Positions 16,472 to 29,973 are shown, counted from the first letter of the stretch. The stretch is 64,000 bases of DNA from Candidatus Enterococcus murrayae (GCF_017315985.1 NZ_JAFLVR010000021.1:1-64000); one strand, 5' to 3'. A program made the numbers and translations. Notes: generated from the letters alone by a model not told the origin.

Positions 16472-17575
16472 TTATTCTTTATTGTCAAACAGTTGAGACA
16501 ACTCATATCTGCTGTTTACTTTGCACTTACTGTATATGTTTTGAACATGCTTCTTCACCGTATGATAGCTGATGACCATTTTCTCGGCAATATCCTTATA
16601 GGTTAGACCTTTATATAATAATTCCGCTACTTTAAATTCCGTGTTCGTCAACGGCAAGGTATTGTCCAAGCTTTTAGACGACTTTTCTTGGTCCTTTTTC
16701 GAAATCGTTATCCAGTGGTATCGATCAATGATGCCATTAGAATATGTCCGATCATATGTATAAATTTTAAAAATATAATTCTGAACGATCCTAGTCCGCA
16801 CCAGCTTTGAACAATTTTGATTTTCATCCCCTAATAAAAATGGCAGCCAGCTGCAGGGTTCCGTGCTGCTGATTTGTTCCGCTATTGATGGTCCTAAAAT
16901 GTGGCTTAAGCAATCGATTGCCGCCTGACTATAATTCATCACATGAGTAAAATCATCAGTAATCAAATAGGCCTTTTCGCCAGATAAAATGATTTCATTC
17001 TGAATTTTTTGGATTATTTTAGACTGCTCATACTTTTTGAAGTTCTTATACGAATTGGCTAGATAAACATAGATTCCCTTTAGATCTTCGATTTCCTTTT
17101 CAGTAAAATCCCCCTGCTGAGCGTTTTTGAAAAACACTACCTGGATATAGGCGTTGATCCCAAAAGCCATTGTCACACTGTAGCGCTGATCAAAATTCTT
17201 TTCGATAAATCGAACATAAGACGTTTTTTCATAGTCCTCTACCCCTAGAACGTCAGTGGATTTATATAATCTGGGAACTACATTGAAATAAGTCAGATGG
17301 TCTCTCAAGGCCTCCTGAAAAACCTGCTGCTTGATCTCATCCTCCTCAACAAAATTCCGATAAGGATGCTTTTTATGATTGACTAATTGTCCTGTCCAAT
17401 TGGTCCATGAAAGAAACTTTCCTTCCGTATCAAAATACGAAATAAGTACGCGATCCCAACCAAAATTCTTTTCTAAATACTCCAAAAGAGTCGCGCTGAA
17501 AAATTCACGCGCAGTTATCTGATATTCAGAAATCTCAGAGAAAAAATCAACTTGCCCATTTTTATCTACATCCAT
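16472..17575 (-). CDS. LuxR-type transcriptional regulator
   Basis: A 367-residue protein with a C-terminal LuxR helix-turn-helix at about residues 310-365 ('LTNTEFKVAELLYKGLTYKDIAEKM', 'SYHTVKKHVQNIYSKCKVNSRYEL'). The N-terminal 300 residues lack a phospho-acceptor receiver motif. They contain a soluble sensor-like region with aromatic-rich segments, probably PAS/GAF-like, that I cannot assign to a named family. It is encoded immediately upstream of the GRE operon on the same strand, separated by a terminator and paired TTCC/GGAA elements. A role as the activator sensing the sulfonate or anaerobiosis is likely but inferred. The start is supported by GAGG. Confidence 0.75.
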   Translation of the reverse strand: MDVDKNGQVDFFSEISEYQITAREFFSATLLEYLEKNFGWDRVLISYFDTEGKFLSWTNWTGQLVNHKKHPYRNFVEEDEIKQQVFQEALRDHLTYFNVVPRLYKSTDVLGVEDYEKTSYVRFIEKNFDQRYSVTMAFGINAYIQVVFFKNAQQGDFTEKEIEDLKGIYVYLANSYKNFKKYEQSKIIQKIQNEIILSGEKAYLITDDFTHVMNYSQAAIDCLSHILGPSIAEQISSTEPCSWLPFLLGDENQNCSKLVRTRIVQNYIFKIYTYDRTYSNGIIDRYHWITISKKDQEKSSKSLDNTLPLTNTEFKVAELLYKGLTYKDIAEKMVISYHTVKKHVQNIYSKCKVNSRYELSQLFDNKE

Positions 17576-17800
17576 ATGACCTCACGCCCCTTTTTCAACA
17601 ACTACCTAATCCTTTTTATCCGCTTTCAAAACAAAACGAAGAAACGATTGAGAAATAACTGTTGTATACTTCTCATTCTAATCTAAATATCATTTAATTT
17701 AAATACATTTTTTTGAGCCGGATTTGTTTAGAAGCCTAAATATTGTGCTGGAGCCTGGCATAAAATGCCCTTGATTTCAAATGAATCCTTCTAAAAGAAC

Positions 17801-18364
17801 CTAAAAATACCTTCTTACAGCCGCTTGGTACTGACGATAAGACTCCCCAAATGTCAGCAGCAGGAACTTCTCCTCCCCGCGAATTTGCTGGTCAAACAAG
17901 AATACTGCAAGTAAAGCCGTTAGGACCATTAAACGATTTGGAAAAATAACAGAAAATCCCAGATATAATAAATCAAATGCAACAAAGGCAGGATTACGGC
18001 TGAACCGATAAATTCCCGAAGTAACTAGTTCGGTTTTTTGTTTTTCATTATAGCCTGCACGCCAATTCAGTCCCATTGTCGCTACCGCGATTAAAAACAA
18101 CAAGACACTAAAATAGATTAGAATCACTCCCACATAGCCCCAGCCGGTTTTATTACTATCGAATAGAAATGGCGCCGCAATCTGAAGAAGCCCTCCGATT
18201 CCAGTCAAAATCTTTAGAGTAATCTCAAAATACTTCTCTCGTGACCGCTTCTTATCTCCCAAGAGATTCACATTGATCCCCTGCTTTCTCAGCAACAAGC
18301 CTTTTATTAAGTAAATCAAATAAAAGAGTGCTGCGCCTATTAATGCAAGAATCCTTATTCCCAT
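17801..18364 (-). CDS. Isoprenylcysteine carboxyl methyltransferase-family membrane protein
   Basis: A 187-residue integral membrane protein with about five helices and the ICMT/PEMT-family signature: 'TSGIYRFSRNPAFVAFDLLYLG' (substrate/SAM region) followed by a C-terminal 'QIRGEEKFLLLTFGESYRQYQAAVRRYF'. Members methylate lipids or unknown small substrates with S-adenosylmethionine at the membrane. Bacterial members are mostly uncharacterised. No operon partner is evident. The family is secure, the substrate unknown. Confidence 0.8.
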   Translation of the reverse strand: MGIRILALIGAALFYLIYLIKGLLLRKQGINVNLLGDKKRSREKYFEITLKILTGIGGLLQIAAPFLFDSNKTGWGYVGVILIYFSVLLFLIAVATMGLNWRAGYNEKQKTELVTSGIYRFSRNPAFVAFDLLYLGFSVIFPNRLMVLTALLAVFLFDQQIRGEEKFLLLTFGESYRQYQAAVRRYF

Positions 18365-18497
18365 GTTTTCTCCTCCTATCGCTCAACAAATGCCGATCCA
18401 TTCATATGAATATTATTTCATTTGTTTTTTATTTCGTCAAGATTTGAAAAGAATCGACAGGGTAGCTGTCTTGAAGCTTAGACAACTAGTTAATTGG

Positions 18498-18562
18498 ACA
18501 AAAAGAACCGAACAATTCGAAGCTTATCCATACGTACAAGCTCCTATTGTTCGGTTCTTTTA
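18498..18562. terminator. Long-stem terminator
   Basis: A 16-bp perfect stem AAAAGAACCGAACAAT / ATTGTTCGGTTCTTTT closes a 29-base loop containing a smaller AAGCTT/AAGCT pairing. It follows the DUF2188-type gene on the minus strand and has T tracts on both strands. Confidence 0.8.
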
Positions 18563-18603
18563 AGATACAAACTGCAAGAGAATTGGATCCCCATACAAAC
18601 TCC

Positions 18604-19059
18604 CTATTCATCCGAGTAATCAAACGTATCCTGTAATTTCCCATCCTGTTTGTAAATTTTGGCAGCAGAATGCTTATTTTTAGCAATTTCCTTAGCACGC
18701 TCCACTGCTTCCTCTTTTTTATCAAGGGTATCGCTAGCTCGGCTGGCTTTTTCAGAAATAACGACCCACTTGTCCTCTTGGTATTTCACTTCGACATCAG
18801 CGTTCATTAATTTCTTAGCGTTCTTATCATACTCGTGAGAATCATTTTTCTGAGGTGCTTTTGCTTTCTGGAAATCCTTCTTTTCATCCGCAGAAGCATC
18901 GGCGTACCATTTTTCGGCCTGGCTAGTAGCGATTGGGATTGCACGATCATCTGGATAGCCGTCATCTAAAAGTGCGTTAGCAATATCAATCGCTTTTTTC
19001 CGAATCAAGGGGTCCAGATTCTTCATTGACGCTGGGTAATCCTTCATATTCCAAAGCAT
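18604..19059 (-). CDS. DUF2188-domain stress-type protein
   Basis: A 151-residue hydrophilic, Lys/Asp-rich protein. The N-terminal block ('MLWNMKDYPASMKNLDPLIR') resembles the ChaB-like domain found fused to DUF2188. The C-terminal 60 residues fit DUF2188 ('DKWVVISEKASRASDTLDKKEEAVERAKEIAKNKHS'). Function is unproven; similar proteins accompany general stress genes. The start at 19059 is set by AAGGAGG. A longer frame to 19077 would place the start within that ribosome site. It is monocistronic. Confidence 0.7.
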   Translation of the reverse strand: MLWNMKDYPASMKNLDPLIRKKAIDIANALLDDGYPDDRAIPIATSQAEKWYADASADEKKDFQKAKAPQKNDSHEYDKNAKKLMNADVEVKYQEDKWVVISEKASRASDTLDKKEEAVERAKEIAKNKHSAAKIYKQDGKLQDTFDYSDE

Positions 19060-19333
19060 AAAAAGTTCCTCCTTCAAATTATTTATACTCCCACCTTACT
19101 ATGGAAAAGCTTTATTTTGAATTGATATGCTTATCTTCAACAGAAGTATGCATTGCACAACAAAAATTTAATCCTTTCTTGTAGTATTATTTTTCAAACT
19201 TGCTCATGTAGATAAAAATATTTATTAGTTATTTTTAAACTTAAAATATCTTTTACTATCTATACATAATTGTATATAAGAATAAAATATCCTTATGTTT
19301 TCCTAACAACACTATATCAGGGTTAATTATATA

Positions 19334-19362
19334 TTGAAAACAACCATAGAAAGTGATAATAT
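19334..19362 (+). promoter_or_regulatory. Promoter of the UDP-glucose dehydrogenase operon
   Basis: -35 TTGAAA (19334-19339), 17-bp spacer, -10 TAATAT (19357-19362) with an extended TG element. It lies 54 bp upstream of the TTG start in a 356-base, very AT-rich gap that otherwise holds no recognisable gene. Confidence 0.6.
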
Positions 19363-19415
19363 AACCCAAAGTAATTATTACCAGTTAATAACAGTTAAAA
19401 GAAAGGAGGTCTCTA

Positions 19416-20579
19416 TTGCGTATCTCAGTTTTCGGTTTAGGTTATGTAGGCTTATCAAACGCTTTATTGTTCGCTCAAAGTGAAGAGGTTTTAGGCTATG
19501 ACATAAATGAATCCAAAATCCAACAATTACAAAATCAAAGTAGTCCTATTGACGAAAAGGAATTTCATGATTTTTTAAAGAAGGATTTGAATATAACTTT
19601 CACGAATAGTTTTGCTGAAGCAGCATCATATGGGGATTTATTTGTTATCGCTACGCCTACCGATTATGATGATGAATCAAATAGTTTTGACACCACTTCT
19701 GTAGAAGCAATTATCACACAGATACTCGAAATCAACTCAAAGGCATTGTTCTTAATAAAATCAACGATTCCAATCGGCTATACCGACCATTTGAAGCAAC
19801 ACTTCTCCTCAAACAATTTTATTTTTTCTCCTGAATTTCTTAGAGAGGGAAAGTCTTTATACGACAATCTGTTTCCGTCAAGAATTATTGTCGGTGAGAA
19901 AAGTGAACGAGGGCAAAAAATCGCTGAACTCTTTTCCAAAAATGCGCGAATAGAAGATGTGCCTTGCTTACTAACAAACTCAAGGGAAGCCGAGGCAATT
20001 AAATTGTTTGCCAATACATATTTAGCTATGCGTGTTGCCTATTTTAATGAACTGGATTCGTATGCTGAATTACATGGATTAAATGCGAGCGATATTGTGA
20101 ATGGCATTGGTTTAGATACTAGGATTGGAAATCACTATAATAATCCTTCCTTTGGTTATGGGGGCTATTGTTTGCCAAAAGACAGCAAGCAGTTATTGGC
20201 GAATTATAAAGATGTGCCGAATAACCTAATAAAAGCAATTGTTGCCTCAAATGACACGCGAATAGACTTTATTACTCGGCAAATTCTTAAAAGGAAACCG
20301 AATGTTGTTGGTATTTATCGTTTAACGATGAAAGCAAATTCCGATAATTTTCGCCATTCCTCTATTCAAATAATTGCAAGCAAGCTCCAAGAAAAGAGAT
20401 TAACAATCATTATCTACGAACCAATTATTGATGTTGTCAGTTATGAGGATGCTCGTGTTGTTCGTGACCTGGCACAATTTAAAAAAGAGGCGGACATTAT
20501 TGTGGCGAATCGTTTGGACCATGAGCTGACTGACGTTATCGATAAAGTATATTCACGAGATCTTTTTTTCAGAGATTAA
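19416..20579 (+). CDS. UDP-glucose 6-dehydrogenase
   Basis: A 387-residue NAD-dependent enzyme that oxidises UDP-glucose to UDP-glucuronate. An N-terminal Rossmann fold begins 'MRISVFGLGYVGLSNA'. The central segment 'SPEFLREGKSLYDNLFPSRIIVG' and the catalytic cysteine Cys252 in 'GYGGYCLPKDSKQL' are diagnostic. The start is TTG with GAAAGGAGGT correctly spaced. It is followed after 35 bases by a processive glycosyltransferase, the classic HasB-HasA pairing in the opposite gene order. The region is clearly more AT-rich than its neighbours, which suggests acquisition. Product role: supply of UDP-GlcA for an extracellular polysaccharide. Confidence 0.92.
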   Translation: MRISVFGLGYVGLSNALLFAQSEEVLGYDINESKIQQLQNQSSPIDEKEFHDFLKKDLNITFTNSFAEAASYGDLFVIATPTDYDDESNSFDTTSVEAIITQILEINSKALFLIKSTIPIGYTDHLKQHFSSNNFIFSPEFLREGKSLYDNLFPSRIIVGEKSERGQKIAELFSKNARIEDVPCLLTNSREAEAIKLFANTYLAMRVAYFNELDSYAELHGLNASDIVNGIGLDTRIGNHYNNPSFGYGGYCLPKDSKQLLANYKDVPNNLIKAIVASNDTRIDFITRQILKRKPNVVGIYRLTMKANSDNFRHSSIQIIASKLQEKRLTIIIYEPIIDVVSYEDARVVRDLAQFKKEADIIVANRLDHELTDVIDKVYSRDLFFRD

Positions 20580-20614
20580 GTTACCAGAAAGCCCTAAAGA
20601 AAGGATAATTCTAC

Positions 20615-22066
20615 ATGTTTTATGTTTGGCTTCTATCACTTCTTTATATAGTAGTGATGATTTTATGCGGAGTGATGATTTCACTTTCCGGAGGAGATAA
20701 AAATAGACTTGAAGATAAGGAGCAAATTGATGCTTCAAAAACAGTCTCTAAACGCAGTAAATGGCATAGGTTTACATTACTCGCCTACCTGCTATCTTTC
20801 ATATTGGTTCTGTTTTATCATCATTATTCTATTAACAGTATTTTGTATTGGACCATCCCCTTTGTAGTAATTGCTTTTATGTGGAATGCCTTTCTAACGC
20901 TTTCCTCTTACTTCAACCCTATTTATGTCAAACCTGACAATCGTTCAATCAGTGAATTTCGAACAGCGGTAGTTATTCCGGTCTACAATGAGGACAAGGA
21001 GATTTTTAAAAAGGTTTTAGATAGCTTGTCCAATCAGACATGCTTACCTGATTATGTCTATGTCATTGAAGATGGTTCCCTTGAAGAAAACAAGTGTGAG
21101 GATTTATTTAATGATTGGAGAAATAAATTTTCAAACAAAGCAAAATATTTTTACAAAGAAAATGCAGGTAAACGAGAAGCACAAGCAGTTGCTTTTCAGG
21201 AACTGAATAATTTAGTAGACATCTTCATCACTATTGATAGCGATACGATTTTAAATGAAGATGCTATCGAGCAGGGTCTGTATCCATTCTTTGATGAAAA
21301 AATTATGTCGGTCGGTGGAGCCTTGTTAGACTATAATAATCGAGATAATTTTCTAACACGAGCAGTCGGTGTTTCCTTTGTCTCCGCTTTCTCCAATGGG
21401 CGATCCGCCTATTCCCGTTTGAAAGCCGTAAACGTTAATCATGGATGCTTGGCTTTTTATCGCTCGATCGTGATTGATACGTATATTGACCACTATTTAT
21501 CACAAATCGTTTTCTCTCAAAAAGCCAAATTTGGTGATGATCGTATGTTAACTCAATACGCCTCGATTATGGGAGACACGGTGTATCAGGAAACCTCAAT
21601 CGGCTATACCTTGAATCCAATAAAGCTCAGTCACCTCATGAGACAGCGCAGCCGCTGGTGGCGAAGCTTTTGGTGGGGAGGTCTCTGGTTTATCAAGCAT
21701 CAAAGCCCCAAAAGGGCAGCTTGGTGGATCCAGTTGAGCCATTTCATTTCTTTCGGCGCATATACTCCTGTGTTTATCGCTGTCTATTTTTATTATCCAA
21801 TTATAAAGATGCAATTTCCAATAGTGGTATTGCTTTACATGATCGCTTTGGGCTACTTTAGAAATATCCGTACCCTGACTTTCGACAGAAACGATATGAG
21901 TAAGCTGTATCAATTTGTCTCGTATCTTTTGTTCTCGCCATTTTCAACATTAATCAATTTATTGATTTGCAGTATTCTACAGATTTATGGCTTATTAACA
22001 GTCTGGAAAGTTGCGAATTGGGGCACAAGAAAAAATGTCGAAGTTGGAATTGATAAAGGTGAATGA
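20615..22066 (+). CDS. Hyaluronan-synthase-like processive GT2 glycosyltransferase
   Basis: A 483-residue membrane glycosyltransferase. Two N-terminal helices precede a GT2 catalytic domain with 'VVIPVYNEDKEIFKK', 'ENAGKREAQA', the DxD motif Asp208-Ser-Asp210, 'GDDRMLTQYA' (307-316) and the processivity motif 'QRSRWWRSF' (344-352). Four to five C-terminal helices would form the export channel. Layout and motifs match HasA/NodC/chitin synthases. The UDP-glucuronate supplier upstream points to a GlcA-containing polymer such as hyaluronan. However, the usual SGPL segment of HasA is replaced by 'NHGCLAFYR', so acceptor or product may differ. Expected role: capsule-like polysaccharide synthesis and secretion. 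Confidence 0.8.
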   Translation: MFYVWLLSLLYIVVMILCGVMISLSGGDKNRLEDKEQIDASKTVSKRSKWHRFTLLAYLLSFILVLFYHHYSINSILYWTIPFVVIAFMWNAFLTLSSYFNPIYVKPDNRSISEFRTAVVIPVYNEDKEIFKKVLDSLSNQTCLPDYVYVIEDGSLEENKCEDLFNDWRNKFSNKAKYFYKENAGKREAQAVAFQELNNLVDIFITIDSDTILNEDAIEQGLYPFFDEKIMSVGGALLDYNNRDNFLTRAVGVSFVSAFSNGRSAYSRLKAVNVNHGCLAFYRSIVIDTYIDHYLSQIVFSQKAKFGDDRMLTQYASIMGDTVYQETSIGYTLNPIKLSHLMRQRSRWWRSFWWGGLWFIKHQSPKRAAWWIQLSHFISFGAYTPVFIAVYFYYPIIKMQFPIVVLLYMIALGYFRNIRTLTFDRNDMSKLYQFVSYLLFSPFSTLINLLICSILQIYGLLTVWKVANWGTRKNVEVGIDKGE

Positions 22067-22207
22067 TAGCACTCTTGTTCAAAACAACTTAATATATAAA
22101 CAGTTTAACTGAAGCGAAGGAAAGCTCTTTATTCACCAAAAACTTAAAAATTTAGTTTGAACGTGTTCGCTTTCTTATTCCATTCAGAATACTTCTGTCC
22201 CATTGTT

Positions 22208-22241
22208 AGAGTGCATTTTCATAAGAGAATGTACTTTTTTT
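22208..22241 (+). terminator. Terminator of the polysaccharide operon
   Basis: AGTGCATT / AATGTACT stem (one G-U pair), 10-base loop, then seven Ts, about 140 bases past the glycosyltransferase stop. The rest of the gap to 22460 shows no supported gene. Confidence 0.6.
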
Positions 22242-22459
22242 ATACCCTTTATATAGTTGAGAATGAGACTGCCAAAACTATTTAATCTACAATAGAAAAA
22301 AACGTGAAGCAGACTCGATACTAAACTATCGGCTACTTACACGGTTTATATCAGATTATTCAGGAATTTATTGCCCAATATCTGTTTGATTCTAGAGTAC
22401 TTTAAGTCACTTTCAAAAAGTTCTGTCATTTTATCAGTAGACTACCTAATAAATTTCAA

Positions 22460-22864
<405 letters not shown>

Positions 22865-22868
22865 TCAT

Positions 22869-22940
22869 GAAAAAAGACCCATCCATCACTAAACAAACAT
22901 CTTCATTTCTGAAGACATTCCTAGTGTTGTAAATGGGTCT
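22869..22940 (-). terminator. Structured leader / terminator rod before the EIIA remnant
   Basis: On the minus strand three nested stems form one long rod: AGACCCAT/ATGGGTCT outside, CACTA/TAGTG in the middle, TCTTCA/TGAAGA capped by a GAAA tetraloop, followed by six Ts. Internal loops separate the stems. It could be a conditional terminator of an antitermination system or simply the end of a lost gene. I see no clear LicT-type RAT sequence. Confidence 0.55.
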
Positions 22941-23150
22941 AGCTTGCTTACGCAATAACTATTCCATATGTACAAGTTTTCTTTTATGGCTTAACCATAG
23001 CATGGAACTTTTTTTATATCAACGGTTTTTTGTGCTTCTATCTTTTCTGACAGTATGACTCATTATAAGTAAAATGACTGTAGTTCATGGTAAAGTTTCC
23101 TGTTAAACAAAAATTTCCTGCACGATTATTTGGCTTCATCATTTAAAATA

Positions 23151-23765
23151 TCAACGTTCTCCCAACCAAACTACGCCATTCTTCATTACATAGAACAGTT
23201 CTCCAGAAACCTTACTAGTCGAATAAGCGGACTCCTTAATCTCTTGAACTTCTTCAAATGAATAGATGCCGTCATTCATGTCTTCCAATAATTCATTTTC
23301 TGACCATGCAGCTAAATCAAGTCCCTTATGCCAGATCAGCTCGCTAAAATTTTTGATAGTAACTTTCTCATTTACGGACTCAATTTTTTCTATTTCTGCA
23401 AAAGTATTATCATAAAAATGAAGCATTTCTCTATAGCTCACAACTACTTGAGACTTCATAATATTCTCTTCAAAAATCCATATTTTCAAATAATATGGTT
23501 CATCTAATCTTTCTATTGTTTTCTTCCATGAATCGTATACATCTATTAATGCTTGAATGATCCTTTGTTTATACCAAAATGGCAGAGAGTATTGTGTAAA
23601 TAACGAATAAAAAGATAGACTCCACAGCTTCACATAATCTCTAGAACTCTCTTCTAATTGCTCCATGTCCATTTTCATGTAATAAGCTTTCCATCGTTCA
23701 ATTTCTTTTACTCTTCGTTTCCAGCCTCTGATCTTACGCTTTCTAAAATCCGTTCTGTCAGTCAT
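23151..23765 (-). CDS. Hypothetical protein
   Basis: A 204-residue, charged, aromatic-rich, presumably cytoplasmic protein with a basic N-terminal helix (many Arg/Lys in residues 1-25), several acidic amphipathic helices, and the C-terminal phrase 'SGELFYVMKNGVVWLGER'. There is no transmembrane segment or catalytic motif that I recognise. The ATG at 23765 is preferred because GGTG precedes it; an ATG 27 bases upstream has no ribosome site. It is isolated in an AT-rich stretch between decayed genes, which suggests accessory DNA. Confidence 0.5.
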   Translation of the reverse strand: MTDRTDFRKRKIRGWKRRVKEIERWKAYYMKMDMEQLEESSRDYVKLWSLSFYSLFTQYSLPFWYKQRIIQALIDVYDSWKKTIERLDEPYYLKIWIFEENIMKSQVVVSYREMLHFYDNTFAEIEKIESVNEKVTIKNFSELIWHKGLDLAAWSENELLEDMNDGIYSFEEVQEIKESAYSTSKVSGELFYVMKNGVVWLGER

Positions 23766-24041
23766 TTTTTCACCAGCTTTCCAAAAAACCATTATTTATA
23801 CAGAGATTATCAATCCCACAATATTTATTTGAATGATTAGATACCAAGTAATCCTATGCTAGCAGTTAATCATGCTTATTGTAAATGCATAATAGATTTA
23901 TTCAGAGCTGTTTTAACGATAAAAGTGTTCAACTTATTGTTTCAAAAAAATTTTTTACGGTATACAATGAATAAAAAAAATCCAAGCTCTTAAGCACTTC
24001 AAAGCGTCATGCCTAGGAAACCAATCATTCTTCAACTCCAT

Positions 24042-24083
24042 CTATCATATCAAATTATTAATTAATATAATTTGATATGATAG
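24042..24083. repeat. 17-bp perfect inverted repeat
   Basis: Arms CTATCATATCAAATTAT and ATAATTTGATATGATAG with an 8-base AT-only spacer. There is no T tract after the arms, so it is not an obvious terminator. It lies about 30 bp upstream of the AAGGAGG before a small broken frame. Operator, cruciform or mobile-element end are possible. Confidence 0.6.
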
Positions 24084-24126
24084 TGTTCTCTGATAAGTAA
24101 GATGGTTTTAAGGAGGTGGTTGTTCA

Positions 24127-24351
24127 TTAACTGATAAGCAAATTGAAAGATTACTCAGAATTTTTGCTAAGAGAGGAAAATATGCTCCTATGAGTCTAAA
24201 TCAAGCTATTGCATCAATTGCTCAAACACATGGCACCTATTATAAAGTAATAAGTCGAAATTACCGTTCTCCAAAGACAAGAGAACGGATAGAAAGAATT
24301 GCTGAAGAGAATGACATAATACTACCTCCAGTCGGTAGTATTAAATTTTAG
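24127..24351 (+). pseudogene. Small HTH-like protein lacking a normal start
   Basis: An open frame of 74 codons encodes 'TDKQIERLLRIFAKRGKYAP', then 'LNQAIASIAQTHGTYYKVIS', 'NYRSPKTRERIERIAEE' and ends 'ILPPVGSIKF'. The helix pattern looks like a small DNA-binding protein of phage or plasmid type. A perfect AAGGAGGTGG ribosome site lies upstream, but no ATG, GTG or TTG is in frame after it; the GTG within that site stops after four codons. The first in-frame ATG is 22 codons in. Loss of the start by a small indel is the simplest explanation. Confidence 0.45.
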
Positions 24352-24376
24352 AAAATGAACGTATCCATACAAAATT

Positions 24377-24428
24377 CTCCCTTCAATCTATCCCGTGGAA
24401 CTCAGCCACTTTCTAAAATTGAAGGGAG
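24377..24428. terminator. Terminator of the beta-galactosidase unit
   Basis: CTCCCTTCAAT / ATTGAAGGGAG stem around a 30-base loop, with T-rich flanks on both strands, located between the small plus-strand frame and the beta-galactosidase stop codon. Confidence 0.65.
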
Positions 24429-24442
24429 TATTTGTTTATTTT

Positions 24443-27508
<3,066 letters not shown>

Positions 27509-27576
27509 TTACCTGTCACCTCTACATTTGTCTTTTTGTTGATTATTAATTTTCTTTCATAACGTTTCCAGCAAAT

Positions 27577-29019
<1,443 letters not shown>

Positions 29020-29032
29020 TTACACATTGATT

Positions 29033-29047
29033 TTATAGCGCTTTCAT
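29033..29047 (-). promoter_or_regulatory. Catabolite response element (cre)
   Basis: Minus-strand ATGAAAGCGCTATAA matches the consensus WTGNAANCGNWNNCW at all but one conserved base. It overlaps a TATAAA -10-like hexamer of the permease promoter, so CcpA binding would block transcription. No good -35 is present, consistent with need for the AraC activator. Confidence 0.75.
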
Positions 29048-29125
29048 GATATAAAAAATAAGAAATGTTTCCAAAAACTTGTAATAATGTTGACTCTTCA
29101 AAAAATTCTCTAAAGGAGTGATCGG

Positions 29126-29962
29126 ATGTACAGCTCTTTAACAAACGACATCAGCATTTTAATCAACAATGATGACTTAAGCTCAGAATTCCATATCTGT
29201 GAGGTTGGTTATGAGAAATGCCGCTCAACCAAGCCTACCGAATACGCGCCAATTGATTATTGGGTGATCCATTATTGTATCGAAGGAGAAGGATTTTTTT
29301 CCACGCCGTTCTTTCCTGAAAGAAAAATCACAGCTGGTGATTTTTTTATCATTCCTTCGAATTGTAAAAATGTGTATTATCCCAATCGTGAGGACCCTTG
29401 GCAATACAGATGGGTTGGTTTTTCTGGGAGTCTAATGGATCATTATTTTTCGAAATTGAAATTGGACAAACATAATTGTGTGATCAGTCATTCCTTTGAT
29501 CATCGGATCGATGTCCTTTTTCAAGATATTTATGACTCCTTTAAAAAGGACAATCATTTTCGTACAACGGCGTCTTCCTTCATTCTATTCGATACCATTG
29601 ATAAAATTAATCTAAAAACCAATGATACCTCTCAAAGTGAACACCTTTTTAAAACCATTTTGAACTATATTGATGACAATATGTCGGAAAATCTCAGTGT
29701 CAATCAGATTTCAAAAGCCAACAGTATTGATCGGACGTATCTGTACAAATTATTTCAAACGCACAAGGGAATCGGCCCAAGTGAATATATTCAGGATTTA
29801 AAGCTTCAAAAGGCTTGTTCGCTCCTGCGGAAAAGTTCCCTGACCATCACTGAGATTGCTTATGAAACAGGCTTTTCTTCCTCTTCATATTTTTCGAAAT
29901 TCTTTCATTCTAAGCTGGGGATCGCCCCTTCAACCTATCGGAAGAAATTTATTATTAATTGA
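29126..29962 (+). CDS. AraC-family transcriptional regulator
   Basis: A 278-residue regulator. An N-terminal cupin-type sensor domain (about 1-150, with 'YWVIHYCIEGEGFFSTPF' and 'ITAGDFFIIPSNCKNVYYPN') binds a sugar-like ligand. A C-terminal double helix-turn-helix follows (about 175-275: 'NLSVNQISKANSIDRTYLYKLFQ', 'LTITEIAYETGFSSSSYFSKFF'). It is divergent from the permease/beta-galactosidase operon, with the cre site in the 130-bp shared gap. It is most likely the positive regulator of that operon. The ligand is unknown, probably a galactoside. The start follows an AAAGGAGTG site. Confidence 0.9.
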   Translation: MYSSLTNDISILINNDDLSSEFHICEVGYEKCRSTKPTEYAPIDYWVIHYCIEGEGFFSTPFFPERKITAGDFFIIPSNCKNVYYPNREDPWQYRWVGFSGSLMDHYFSKLKLDKHNCVISHSFDHRIDVLFQDIYDSFKKDNHFRTTASSFILFDTIDKINLKTNDTSQSEHLFKTILNYIDDNMSENLSVNQISKANSIDRTYLYKLFQTHKGIGPSEYIQDLKLQKACSLLRKSSLTITEIAYETGFSSSSYFSKFFHSKLGIAPSTYRKKFIIN

Positions 29963-29973
29963 TTCCAGACAAA

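Noticed and set aside
19078-19333. Attachment site or integrase near the polysaccharide locus
   Set aside because: The AT-rich gap contains no tRNA end, integrase or direct repeat pair that would support an integrated element.
22241-22459. Possible transposase fragment downstream of the polysaccharide operon
   Set aside because: Short translated stretches look vaguely protein-like but are broken by stops and match no family motif I can name.
22869-22940. T-box or LicT-type RAT antiterminator
   Set aside because: Neither the T-box AGGGTGG element nor a RAT-like GGATTGTNACTG sequence is present; only the rod and U tract are clear.
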